This document shows, one piece after another, positions 10,825 to 22,077 of a DNA stretch of 64,000 bases. The notes under the pieces were generated by a model, which was given only the letters and a program-made list of their open reading frames with translations, had not been told where the DNA came from and ran no database searches. The DNA lies in NCBI GenBank assembly GCA_023313575.1, contig JAJTTP010000006.1:1116001-1180000 (forward strand). The letters are read 5' to 3'. Numbering within the stretch: the stretch's first letter is position 1; the number at the start of each line of letters is the position of its first letter. The stretch comes from Eutypella sp. D-1 (taxonomy: Eukaryota; Ascomycota; Sordariomycetes; Xylariales; Diatrypaceae). Made by a program: the position numbers and the translations under genes.

Positions 10825-11040
10825 ATTATATATAACGCGTTTATATTTAATAAATAATTAATATATAATATTATTTTTAATATTAAATTTATTATTTTAA
10901 TCCTTTAATTCCTTATTATTTAAGATAATAATATATCCGATTTATAAGCTTATATTTTTATTATTAATAAATAACTTATCGATAAATATATATAGTTTTA
11001 ATTCCGAAAAATTTAATTCGATATAATTAAATCCGCAATT
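10825..11040 (-). pseudogene. RIP-ruined copia RNase H relic
   Basis: Minus-strand translation gives, across stop codons, ELNFSELKLYIFIDKLFINN, then IGYIIILNN, then NIIY and YKRVIY. This matches the fungal copia RNase H consensus (LKLYVFVDGSFANN, IGYVIVLAN, NIIHWSS, KCKRVTRS) with substitutions explained by C-to-T and G-to-A changes, for example Gly-Ser to Lys-Leu and Trp to stop. It is the 3' end of the copia polyprotein, correctly placed next to the left (3') LTR. Non-functional. Confidence 0.7.
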
Positions 11041-11427
11041 TTTATTATTTATTTATTATTTAATTTTAATATTTAACGTTTTAATTTTTTTTAAAACTTA
11101 ATTCAGTATATTATATTATTGTAAAATAATTAAAAACAGCTTTTAATTAATAAATAAAAAAGATATAAACTCCGTATACCCGTTATTTAACATATTTTTT
11201 TATTAATTTTAAAAAAAACGTTTTTATATTTAAAAGTTTTAGCTTTTCGGTTTATTTTTTTTATATAACAGCCACTTCGTATTTGCATATAATAATTCGT
11301 AAACCGTTAAAATTTTCGGTTAATCCGTTTTTTAATATTTTTTATAAACATGTTTTAATTTTTATTTTAATAAATGCCTTATTTTTTAAAATTAAAAAGT
11401 CCGTAATGCCGATATTAAACGTATTAT

Positions 11428-11865
11428 TGTTATAACCCGGTCAGGTCATGAAAGGCTAAGTGGGGCCAATAACGAATTACGATCTTATTCGAAAGAACGA
11501 GGCTTTTAGGAAAACCTAGCCATAATAAGTTAGCTACGTTTTAATCACGTGATAAAAAGGATAGCCAGGATAGCTAGCTATTTTAATGATTTAAGATAAT
11601 TAAGATAGCTAATTATCTTAACGATTTAATAATAACCATATATTCCAGTGTTAAAAATAAAGGATATAAAAAAGTATATAGCTATGTTTATTACCTTTTT
11701 TTTAAATAGTTTTTAAGTTTATTAGCTTATAATATAACTTAATTACTTAAAGCATTTTTTATTATTATTATCAGACGTAATTATTTATTATTTAAAACTT
11801 TAATATTCCTGTTAATATAAACCCCTTTAATTAGATTAATAATTAGGAATAAACCAGCCGTTATA
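11428..11865 (+). repeat. Gypsy LTR copy A (5' LTR)
   Basis: 438 bp, beginning TGTTATAACCCGGTCAGG and ending CCAGCCGTTATA, which is the RIP form of an original ending in CA. It is preceded directly by the target duplication ATTAT. It includes AATCACGTGATAAAAAGGATAG, conserved in copies B and C, around a CACGTG E-box-like palindrome. Confidence 0.88.
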
Positions 11866-12229
11866 CGTTATAAGCTTTTATTTAATAATGTTATTAGCTT
11901 TAAGCAATATTTAATATTATATCTTTTTTAAGCTAAAACTTTTAATAAGTTATTTAATAATTGCTCGAATAAATTAAATAAATCGAGTAAACGGTAATTA
12001 TAGTTATAAATTAAAAAGTTATACTTATTAAATTTAAATTTAAAAAACCTGGATTTTATAATAGCATTACCCCCGTATAACCCTTTTTTATTACAGCCGT
12101 AACTTATTTATATTAATAACGTTATATGCATATTATAAAAGTTAATAAAATTTTTAATATTATGTTATATTTTACCGGGGGGATAACTTAATGGTTTAAA
12201 CTTATTTTAAATGTTTTCGTCGGGGTAAA

Positions 12230-12770
12230 AAAAAAAAAAAACTAAAAAAATTAAATGCTTTTTCGAAAAGTATAAAAATTTCGAGGAAAAAATAAAAGTT
12301 AATTACGGAAACCCGGATAAAGTTTAAACCGTTACGTAATAACTTTTAACGTTTAAATAAAAAAAAGCAGCTTATATATACGCCGCGTAATTTAAATAAT
12401 TTATTATTAAAATAAAATAAGTTAACGATAAATCTTTTATCGATACGTTTTATTAAGGATTTAAAGACTTGGTTAAAAATAAAATTATTACGTAAAATAA
12501 ACTAGGTGTTTTCGATAAATTTATTACTTTAATAATTAAAATCGATAATAAATAATTTAAACGACGTTAAAAGAAAAAAGGATATTATATATTTAAAGGA
12601 TTTAAGGGATACCAAAATAATAAAAATTAGGACTAAAAACTTACCGATATATCTTATAGGACGGCATTAGGACTAATATTATTTAATATAATACGAAAAA
12701 ATAAGCGATAAATTAAGTATTATAATTATAATAAAATAAGATATTTTAAAAAAGAATATAAAGGATTTAA
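12230..12770 (+). pseudogene. RIP-ruined gypsy gag relic with CCHC knuckle
   Basis: Translation reads YENFEEKIKVNYGNPDK and KKAAYIYAA, which fits the retrotransposon gag core (F..F...L...YGDPD, then A..YA..F). Near 12714-12764 it gives KYYNYNKIRYFKKEYK. This is a zinc knuckle (CYNCGKxGHFKKEC) whose Cys, Gly and His codons have become Tyr, Asn/Arg and Tyr through G-to-A and C-to-T changes. Non-functional. Confidence 0.7.
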
Positions 12771-14589
12771 GCGAAATATAAACTGGAAACCTGTACTTAA
12801 AAAAAAGTAACCTTTTGCCGGTAAAAAAACGTTCGGAATAATCCGTTATATATATTTAAATAATAACATCCATTAATAAAGATTATAAAAAATTAAACGA
12901 TTAGCTTAAGCCGTAATAAGATAATAACGTTAATAATAATAAAATAAATACCTTAATAACGATAAAAAAAAAGTTTTTACGAAAACCTATTTTACGGAAA
13001 AAAAAAATAAAATAATTAATTAATTAGTTTAAGGAACGATAAGATTATAAATTATAAAAAATATACGGTATTTACGTTAAACGATTTTAATAACGTTTTA
13101 AAAAATAATAATTTAAGATTTATTTATAATGGTTTTATAATTAAAACGAATTTATTAATTAAAAAATCTAAACTCGGACGCCGCATTTTTTAAAACACCC
13201 TGTTAATTGTTAAAAATACGAATGTTACTGGTATAAGGAACGAAAAATCGGTATTATTAACCGAATTAAATAAATAATTAAAAAAGGATTCGATTTTTTA
13301 TAATAAAAAAAAAATAAACCCGATTAACGATAATATAAAAAAATTATACGTTATATTAATTACGTACCGTATAGTTAAAAATAGCTAAAAAAAATATCTT
13401 ACCCCGGAAGATATTAAGCATATTATTATAACGAATATATATATTAAACGTTAAAAGCTATAAGGATCCGGAATAAAATCGAATAATAAAAACACGAAAT
13501 CCGATGCTGGAAAAATAAATTATTAAGCGCCGACTTATACGTTTATAAGGATTTATTAAAAAGGATAACCTTTAATAAAATTAGCTTTAAATATTTTTAT
13601 AAAAATTTAATAATAAAAAAATAACCGTATGTATAAAAAAAATCTAATAAGGAAAAACTTTATAACAACCCGTATAACGTTATATAAATTTATAATAAAG
13701 ATTTAAAAAGTTAAAGCCGTTTATATTAAGGCTATAAAACGGTATTATAAAACTTAAAAACGTAATACGATATTTATAAACCATTTTAAAAGCTTAAAAA
13801 CGATACGGATATATTATAATACGAATAAAGGTTAAAAATAATTAATATACCGTTATAATAAATAATAAAGCCGAAAATAATTATATAACCTTAAAATTAT
13901 ATAATAAGTTATAGCTATTATAAAAGGAGAAATAATACCTTTATAACATAACGGGAGCCGAAGGTTATGTTTTTAAATACGACGAAAAAAAAGTATTATA
14001 AAAAACCGATTAATTCGATATATATATCGAAAGATAAAAATAAAATATTATCTTTAATATTATGTTTTTAAAAAAATACGACATAATCCTTAAGCAACTA
14101 TGGCTGTATTAATATAATCCATCGATTAATTGGAAAACTGGCTAAATAATATTTCCTTATCTTTTAAAAACCGATAATAATTTAAAAAAAAGATTTTAAT
14201 ATTTAATAAACAGTAAATACGGGCATAAAGATACAATAAAAACCTTATTAAAAGGAATATAACGAATTAAAAAAAAGGATATAAAAAAAGGATTAAATAA
14301 ATTATTACGTTTATCCGATAACGATTCCGCCTTTTTAATAATATCTTAAAAAAGGAAAATACGATAACATTATAAATATATAACGTACCATTATAATATT
14401 ATTAATACGATAAGGTGTTTCGCGAAAAATTTAAAAAAAGATTATTAAACCGTAATAAATAAGATTACGAAATTATCTTTATAAAAGGAAAAACGCTACG
14501 ATTTTATAAAATTTATAACTTTAATAAAATCGAATTTAAAGAATTACGAAAATACTTCGAAAATAAGTTAGTAAAAAAATATATTTAAC

Positions 14590-15730
14590 GATTAAAATTA
14601 TTAATAAAATACCTTATTATATTTATGCTTAAAAAAAACGGTAAATTACGATTAATAATCGATTATCGATAATTAAATAAGATTACCGTTAAAAACCGAA
14701 TACTTTTACTATTTATTACTAAAATAAAAAACCGCTTATATAAAGTTAAATAGTTTATTACTTTAAACCTTAAAGATAAGTATTACCATATTAAAATTAA
14801 ACCCGAAAATAAATAAAAAACAGCTTTTAAAACGAAATACGGCTTATTCGAATATTTAATTATATTTTTCGGATTAATTAACGTATTAATATCGTTTTAA
14901 CGCATAATTAACCATATATTACGAAAATATTTTAATATTTTCGTTATTTACTATTTTAACGATATCCTTATTTATTTAGATTTAAAGAAATAGCATGAAA
15001 AATATATATATAAAGTATTATAAACATTATAAAACGTTAACTTATTAATAAAACCTGAAAAAAATATATTTTATATATAAAAAATGGAATTCCTTAAATA
15101 TATTATTACCCCCGAATATATTAAAATAAACTTTAAGAAAATTATAACTATTAAGGATTAAAAAATACTTACTAATATAAAGGAAATATAGGCTTTTCTC
15201 GGTTTGGCAAATTATTATCGGAAATTTATATAACGATTTAGATATATTATAACATTTTTTACGGAATTAATAAAAAAGGATAAACGGTTTATATGGATTA
15301 ATAAAGTAAACGAATTTTTTAAAAAGTTAAAAGACGTTATTATTAACGAATTAGTATTTATTATATACGATCTTAAAAAACCTGTTAAATTAAAAATTAA
15401 CGCCTCGGATTATATTTTCGGAGCATAAATTAAATAATAAAATAAAGAAAGAAAATTATACCTTATTATATTTTACTTTTATAAATTTATTAAAACCGAA
15501 CTTAATTATCCGATTTACGATAAAAAATTTCTTATTATCGTTAACGTATTTAAGGAATTTAAATATTACCTTATAAGAAATATATATTAAATTAAGGTTT
15601 ATACCGATTATAAGAATATTACATATTTTTTTATTATTTAAACCTTTAGCGGAAAATAGTTACGATACGTTAAATATTTTACGGAATTCGATTATATTAT
15701 TATTTATAAAAAAGGATTAAAAAATAAATA
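14590..15730 (+). pseudogene. RIP-ruined gypsy reverse transcriptase and RNase H relic
   Basis: Readable peptides include LRLIIDYR, ITLNLKDKYYHIKIK, KTAFKTKYGLFEYLIIFFGL and VIYYFNDILIY. These correspond to the RT blocks [42 protein letters not shown] and YLDDIL; the catalytic YLDD reads YFND because of RIP. RNase H follows near 15355-15445 (KPVKLKINASDYIFGA, from KPVKLETDASDYALGA) and then FTEFDYIIIYKKGL. In-frame stops are scattered through it. Non-functional. Confidence 0.82.
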
Positions 15731-15769
15731 AATAAATATTATTAACAGGTAACCTATTATAAAAAAAAA

Positions 15770-17215
15770 GTATATACTAATTAAATACGCGGTATTCCGA
15801 TAAACGTTAAAAGGATACCTGGAATAACGATAAATTGCTGCTATTAGGATTATTTAAAATAACTTATATAAATAAATCGAATAACATAATAATAACTTAT
15901 TAAAAAAAAATAAATAAAAAAATTATAAATATTATAAAAATTATAAAAATAATTAATACAGAAAATTTACGAATATCCTTTATATAAATACTTAAAAAAC
16001 CATAAACTTTTTAAACGATTATAACGGACTTATATATTCGATAAAATGAAATCAGTAATATAATAAATACGATAACGATATGATATATATGGAAAAACTA
16101 AAACAAAACGATATAAGCTTTATAACGAATTATAACTATTATTAATTAATAAATAATTATAAAAGTTTATTATATTCGATTTTATTATTAAATTACCGAT
16201 ATTAAAAGATTTAATAATACGTAACGGTTATAATAATATATTTATAATTATTAACCGATTTATAAAATTTTCTTATTTTATTTTATATAACGAAAACACC
16301 GACGTAAAGTAAATGGCATATATCTTTTTATAATATATTATAACAATATACGGCTTTATATTCGAAATTATCTCCGATAAAGGAATAACATTTATATTAA
16401 AATTTTAATAAAGTTTTATAATAAAATTAAAACTAAACCTTAAACTTATAATAACTTTTAAACTTTAAGTAAACGGATAAATAAAACGGATAAATAAAAC
16501 GAACTAATTAAATATTAAAAACTTATTTTCGATAATATATTAATTATAAACAGAATAATTAAGTTAAATAATTATTTATCGCATAATTAGCTTATAATAT
16601 AGCCTATTATAAAAGTATACGAACGATATTTATTAACGTTAATTTCGGATTTATTTTAAACGTTTATTAAGATATTTATAAAAAAGGACCAGATAATATT
16701 AAAACCATGTTAATATCAGAATAACTTAAATAATTACATAAGAAAATGAAAAAAAAACTTAAACTTATACGTTAACGAATAAATAAATATTATAATTAAA
16801 AAAGGTTAAAAGGATTAACTTTTTCGGAAAAAAATATAGTTTATTTAGTTATAAAAAACATTATAATAAAATAACCTAATAAAAAACTTAATTATAAATA
16901 TATCGGACCGTACCCAGTTATTAGAAAAATATCAGAAAATAACTATAAATTAAACTTATTATTAAAAATTAAAATCTATTTAATTTTTTATATTTCCTTA
17001 TTTAAAAACGTAATAGATATAAACGTTATAAAAACAGGACGAAATAATATTAAAATAGAAGTAAATAAATACGAAGTAAAGAAAATCTTAAACGTATAAA
17101 TAAAAAATGGACGAATAAAATATAAGGTTAAATAAAAAGGATATAATAATTCCGAAAATATATAAAAACCCGTTAATTACTTAATAAACGTTTAATACTT
17201 TTTAAAAAATTTTCA
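15770..17215 (+). pseudogene. RIP-ruined gypsy integrase and chromodomain relic
   Basis: The integrase core is marked by KFIIFDFIIKLP near 16170 (from W..ISMDFI..LP) and a TFKL-VNG-IKRIN segment near 16450-16500 (from FHPQTDGQTERTNQ). The end, about 17068-17212, reads EVKKILNV, IKNGRIKYKVK, KGYNNSENI, KPVNYLINV and YFLKNFH. This is a chromodomain (E.I.D.R...G...YLVKWKGY..SENTWEP..L.NA) and places the element among the chromoviruses. Stops replace Trp and Gln codons. Non-functional. Confidence 0.8.
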
Positions 17216-17408
17216 TTAACGTTAACGGAAGCGTTAATAAAAATAATATCTTAATTAAAATTACCCGATATATTTATTTTAAACTAATTAAGATCCGGAA
17301 TAACCTTAGGATTTATTAACGTTTTAATAAACCCTGTAAGATACGTATTTTCCGCCCGACGTTTTTTTTCTTTTAACTTTTTTAACTTTTTTAAATTATC
17401 GATATTAC

Positions 17409-17900
17409 GAAAAACCGTTTTTATTATTTTTTTATATTATATACGTTTTTAACGACGAAAATGACGGAGTTTCGCATTAATTATATTAACTTTTTTTTTA
17501 ACAGTTTTAAGTTTTAACTCCAAATTTCGATATTAAAATGTAACCTTTTATAATTATTCCGGATTAAGCTTAAATATGTTACATTAACTCCGGTTATAAC
17601 GAATATATAATAAATAATAAAAAAAGTCCGAGTTAAAAACTTTATATTTAAATTAACGGCGTTTATAATAAAAATAAAAAGCTATATTAATCGGATTAAA
17701 TAATAAAACCGCCGTAAAAAAAAAATCGTATTAAAAAATTTTACGTTAAAATAAAGGTTTCGCGCGTTAAAAGATCGATTTATTAATATAACCGGATATG
17801 ATAAAAGATAAAATAAAATAAAAAGGAAAAAAAAATATTTATAGTAATAAAAACGGGAGAATAGGTTTTAAAAATAAAAACCTTAAAAGGGAAAAGATCG
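17409..17900 (+). repeat. 3' internal unit X, first copy
   Basis: About 492 bp just upstream of LTR B, running from aaaaccgtttttattatt to the purine tract before 17901. A second copy lies at 18345-18837 between LTRs B and C; the two differ mainly by C/T and G/A changes. No coding frame is readable, so it looks like the 3' untranslated part of the gypsy element. Confidence 0.82.
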
Positions 17901-18340
17901 TGTTATAACCTGGTTAGGTTATAAAAGGTTAAATAAGGCCAATAACAAATCACGATTTTATCCGAAAGAATAAAGTTTTTAAAAAAAACCTAACTATAAT
18001 GGGTTAGCTACGTCCAAATCACGTGATAAAAAGGATAGCTAAGATAACCAGCTATCTTAATAATCCAGGATAACTAAGATAATTAATTATTTTAACGATT
18101 TAATAATAACTATATATTTTAATATTAGGAATAAAAGATATAAATAATATATAACCACGTTTATTACCTTTTTTTTAAATAATTTTTAAGCTTATTAGCT
18201 TATAATATAATTTGGTTACTTAAAGTACTTTTTTTTTTATTATCACTAAACGTAATTATTTATTGCTTAAAACTTTTAACACTCCTGCTAACATAAACCC
18301 CTCGACTGGATTAATAGTTAGGAATAAACCAGCCGTTACA
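17901..18340 (+). repeat. Gypsy LTR copy B (internal)
   Basis: 440 bp, TGTTATAACCTGG to CAGCCGTTACA. It lies between the two X units and is not flanked by a target duplication, as expected for an LTR produced by tandem duplication. Confidence 0.87.
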
Positions 18341-18344
18341 TATA

Positions 18345-18837
18345 AGAAACCGCTTTTATTATTTTCTTATATTATATACGCTTTTAACGACGAAAACGAC
18401 GGAGTCTTGTATTAACCGTATTAGCTTCTTTTTCCGTAGCTTTAAATTTTAACTCCAGTTTTCGATATTAAGATATAACCTTTTATAATTGCTTCGGATT
18501 AAGCTTAAATATATTATATTAATTCCGGTTATAATAAATACATAATAAATAATAAAAAAAGTCCGAGTTAAAAATTTTATATTTAAATTAACGGCGTTTA
18601 TAATAAAAATAAGGAGTTATATTAATCGGATTAAACAATAAAACCGCTGTAAAAAAAGAATCGCGTTAAAAAGTTTTACGTTAAAATAAAGGTTTCGCGC
18701 GTTAAAAAACCGATTTATTAATACGACCAGATATAATAAAAGATAAAACGAAATAAAAAAGGAAAAAAAAAATATTTATAATAATAAAAACGGGAGAATT
18801 GGTTTTAAGGATAAAAACCTTGGAAAAAAAAAGATTA
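18345..18837 (+). repeat. 3' internal unit X, second copy
   Basis: About 493 bp matching 17409-17900 with scattered RIP-type differences. It follows LTR B almost directly, so all internal sequence that would normally lie between a 5' LTR and this unit is absent. Confidence 0.82.
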
Positions 18838-19277
18838 TGTTATAACCCGGTCAGGTTATAAAAGGTTAAATAAGGTTAATAACGAATTACGATTTTATTC
18901 GAAAAAATAAAATTTTTAAAAAAACCTAGCCATAATAGGTTAGCCACGTTTTAATCACGTGATAAAAAAGATAGCCAGGATAGCTAGCTATCTTAATGAT
19001 TTAAGATAGTTAAGATAGCTAATTATTTTAACGATTTAATAATAATTATATATTTTAGTGTTAAAAATAAAGGATATAAAAAAGTATATAATTATATTTA
19101 TTACCTTTTTTTTAAATAATCTTTAAACTTACCAGTTTATAATATAATTTAGTTATTTAAAACACCTTTTTCTTTATTATCACCAAATGTAACTACTTAT
19201 TGCTTAAAACCTTAGCATTCCTGCTAACATAAACCCCCTCGATTGGACTAATAGTTAAGAATAAACCAGCCGTCATA
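18838..19277 (+). repeat. Gypsy LTR copy C (3' LTR)
   Basis: 440 bp, TGTTATAACCCGGTCAGG to CCAGCCGTCATA, followed directly by the target duplication ATTAT at 19278-19282. Confidence 0.88.
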
Positions 19278-19507
19278 ATTATCCGTTTAAAATCCCGTAA
19301 TTTTAAATAGTTTTAAACCCGATATTAATAAATAAAAGTTAAATATTAATAACTTTATATATAATTCCCGTTAATAATATAATAAATAAGTTTTAAATTA
19401 ATAAATACTTAATTTTATAAATCCGTATAATAATTTAATAACTTATAATAATATCTTTTCGAGGTATTTATTTTTTAATTTAATAAAAAGTTATATAAAT
19501 ATAATTT

Positions 19508-19897
19508 TATTATAACCTGGCTAGGTTATTAGGCCTAAATAGGATTGGTATAAACAATCCCTATCCATGGCATTAAAAAAAACAGTTACGATAAGATAAG
19601 CCATATTTAAGTTACGTAATAAAGAGGATAGCCAGGATAATTAGCTATCTTAATAATTTAACATTTAATATTATATTCCGGTATTAGGAATAAAGGATAT
19701 AAATAATATATAATTACGTTTATTACTATTTTTTTAAATAGTTTTTAAGCTTATTAATTTATAATATAATTTAATTATTTAAAGCACCTTTTTTTATTAT
19801 TATTAAACGTGATTATTTATTATTTAAAACCTTTAACATTTTTATTAATATAAACCCTTTAACTGGATTAATAATTAAAAATAAACCGGCTGTTATA
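19508..19897 (+). repeat. Solo LTR D, related subfamily
   Basis: 390 bp, from TATTATAACCTGG (RIP form of TGTTATAACC) to GGCTGTTATA. It is flanked by a perfect 5-bp target duplication AATTT (19503-19507 and 19898-19902). The 3' half is very like LTRs A-C, while the 5' half differs (ATTAGGCCTAAATAGGATTG, then a CCATGGCA motif), so it belongs to a sister subfamily. It is a solo LTR left by LTR-LTR recombination. Confidence 0.83.
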
Positions 19898-20384
19898 AAT
19901 TTATTATATCGGCGTTTTAAATTAAATATAAGCTATAATAATATCTTATATTATAATTTTTATCCTTTTAAGCTATAAAATAAATGCAATTATTAAAATA
20001 AAACGTTAATTAATTTATTAAATAATAAGTGCATAAATTTTAATAAAGGCTTTATCGGGGTCTTTATAATTTTAAATAATTAGTTATAATTTTTTATATA
20101 GTAATAAAATGTTTTTACTTTTTATTTTATAAATTATTTTTAATTTAAAAATTATTATATTTAAATATACGGTATTATATATTTCGGGTTATAAAATATT
20201 TTCCTTAAATAAAATATTTAGCTTTTTAAAATCGGAAGTTTTAAATAATTTTCTTAACGTTATAATTTTCCCGTTTACCTTTAGCTTAAAAGCTAATATT
20301 TTATTATTTTTCTTTTTAATGCTAATATATAAAAAGTTTATACGTATTTTTTCGGCTTTTTTATCGGGGATAATTATTAGTTTT

Positions 20385-20815
20385 TATTATAACCGGTCGG
20401 GCCATTAGGCCTAATGGGGCTAACATAGCAAGAAAAGATCCCTGACTTAAGTTCTGGAAAAAAAGATAGCCACACTAAAGTAAGCCACATGCGCCATACG
20501 ATTAAAAAAAATCGGTTAGATCGGTAATAATCTTAACGATATTAGATTGTTATATTCGGATACGATTTTAACAATTTAATAATAACCATATATTTTAATA
20601 TTAAGAATAAAAAATATAAATAATATATAATTACGTTTATTACTTTTTTTTAAAATAATCTTTAAACTTATTAATTTATAATATAACTTAATTACTTAAA
20701 GTATTTTTCTTTTTATTATTACCAGATATAATTACTTATTGCTTAAAACCTTAATACTCTTATTAATATAAACCCCTTAACCGGATTAATAGTTAGGAAT
20801 AAACCAGCCGTTACA
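20385..20815 (+). repeat. Solo LTR E, related subfamily
   Basis: 431 bp, from TATTATAACCGGTCGGG to AACCAGCCGTTACA. It is flanked by a perfect 5-bp target duplication GTTTT (20380-20384 and 20816-20820). Its 5' half (GGCCATTAGGCCTAATGGGG) differs from both A-C and D, giving a third LTR variant with the same 3' half. Confidence 0.83.
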
Positions 20816-20829
20816 GTTTTTTTTTTAAT

Positions 20830-21600
20830 TAAGTATAAAGTTTAATATATAAGCTTCGAAAGGTTATTATATTTTTTATTACTTTTAAATTTATTATTAC
20901 GTTTTTATCGGTAACTGTAATAATTTTAAATAAACTTTTTTACCCTTTTTTTTTATATAAGCATTTTACAATTTAAAAAACAAATCCTAAAAATATTTTT
21001 TACGTATTTAAGCCGTTCTTAATATTAAACGCGTTTTAAATCGATTTTTATGCTTTAATTTTTTTAACCTTTATTATAGCTTTTTATACCGTTTAAGTTT
21101 TTTAAGTTTATATAAAAATAAAGGGCAAATTTATATTAATATAAGGGTAAACTTTAAAAATTAATAAAATAAATATAAAGCCGTTAAAGTTAATTATATT
21201 ATTAATTATTTTTATAACTATTTATAAACGTAATAATTTTATAAGCTTTACGGATAAAATTATAATATTTTTCCACTTTACCGATAAATTAATATGCTTT
21301 TATTAATACTTAATAATAAATAATCTTAATAAAATATATTTTATTACAAAATTCGGTATTATTAAAATTTATACCAGCGTCGTAAATAATAATATTCGAG
21401 GGTTTTAAATACGTATCGATTTAATATTCCTTAAATATATTTTATATTTTTTTAATTAATATATTTCTTATAAAACGTATTATTTAAAATCCCGTAATTA
21501 CGTCGATAATATAAAAAATAAATTTCCCGTTTAAATATATTATATTAACGATTATTTTAAAATTAAAGTTTACCTTTAAATTTTTTAAATTAAACTTAAA
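20830..21600 (-). pseudogene. RIP-ruined copia integrase and downstream polyprotein relic
   Basis: The minus strand reads VNIIYLNGKFIFYIIDVITGF, then IDTYLKPSNIIIYDAGINF, near 21370-21560. This matches the fungal copia integrase core (DIMYLDGKPVLHVVDEAT.F, then IDTYLGPPD.I..DAGKNF). Further along (about 21090-21200) NGFIFILLIFKVYPYI corresponds to the typical GPDGLVPTLLVFGAYPRM of the same polyproteins. Changes are of RIP type, with stops at former Trp and Gln codons. Non-functional. Confidence 0.75.
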
Positions 21601-21691
21601 CTTTTAAAATGTTTTACTTTTAATTTAATAATAATAATAAAATTTATTAATTTTTTTAAAAATATTAATTTCGACGTTATATCTTGCTTTA

Positions 21692-22077
21692 TTTAAAAAG
21701 TTATATAATTTATTAGGCTTAAATAAGATTAGCATAAACAATCCTTAACCATGGCACTGGAAGGAATAACTATAATAAGATAAGCTATACTTAAGTTACG
21801 TGATAAAAAGGATAGTTAAATAACCAGTTATCTTAACGATTTAATATTTAATATTATATTCCGATATTAAGAATATAAAATATAAATAATATATAATTAC
21901 GCTTATTATTATTATTTTTAAATAATTTTTAAATTTATTTGCTTATAATATAACTTAATTACTTAAAACACCTTTTTTTTTTATTAAACGTAACTACTTA
22001 TTACTCGGAACCCCAGCACTTTTACTAACATAAACCCCTCGATTAAACTAATAATTAAAAATAAACCAGCCGTTATA
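21692..22077 (+). repeat. Solo LTR F, same subfamily as D, 5' end uncertain
   Basis: From about 21715 it matches LTR D (ATTAGGCTTAAATAAGATTAGCATAAACAATCC, then the CCATGGCACTGG motif) to the common end CCAGCCGTTATA. The first 20 bp are diverged, so the exact start and any target duplication cannot be fixed. Confidence 0.7.

Larger units (their letters stand above)
11428..19277 (+). mobile_element. RIP-mutated Ty3/gypsy chromovirus inserted in the copia element, with duplicated 3' end
   Basis: It begins with LTR A (11428-11865) and ends with LTR C (18838-19277), both starting TGTTATAACC and ending in CAGCCGT[TC]A[CT]A. The insertion is flanked by a perfect 5-bp target duplication ATTAT (11423-11427 and 19278-19282), proving that A and C are the outer ends of one insertion. 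The internal region codes on the plus strand for ruined gag, reverse transcriptase, RNase H, integrase and a chromodomain in gypsy order. A third LTR (B, 17901-18340) lies inside, because a unit of 3' sequence plus LTR is present twice in tandem. A purine-rich tract (aaaagggaaaagatcg) precedes LTR B. The coding frames are destroyed throughout, with many TAA codons. Confidence 0.88.
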
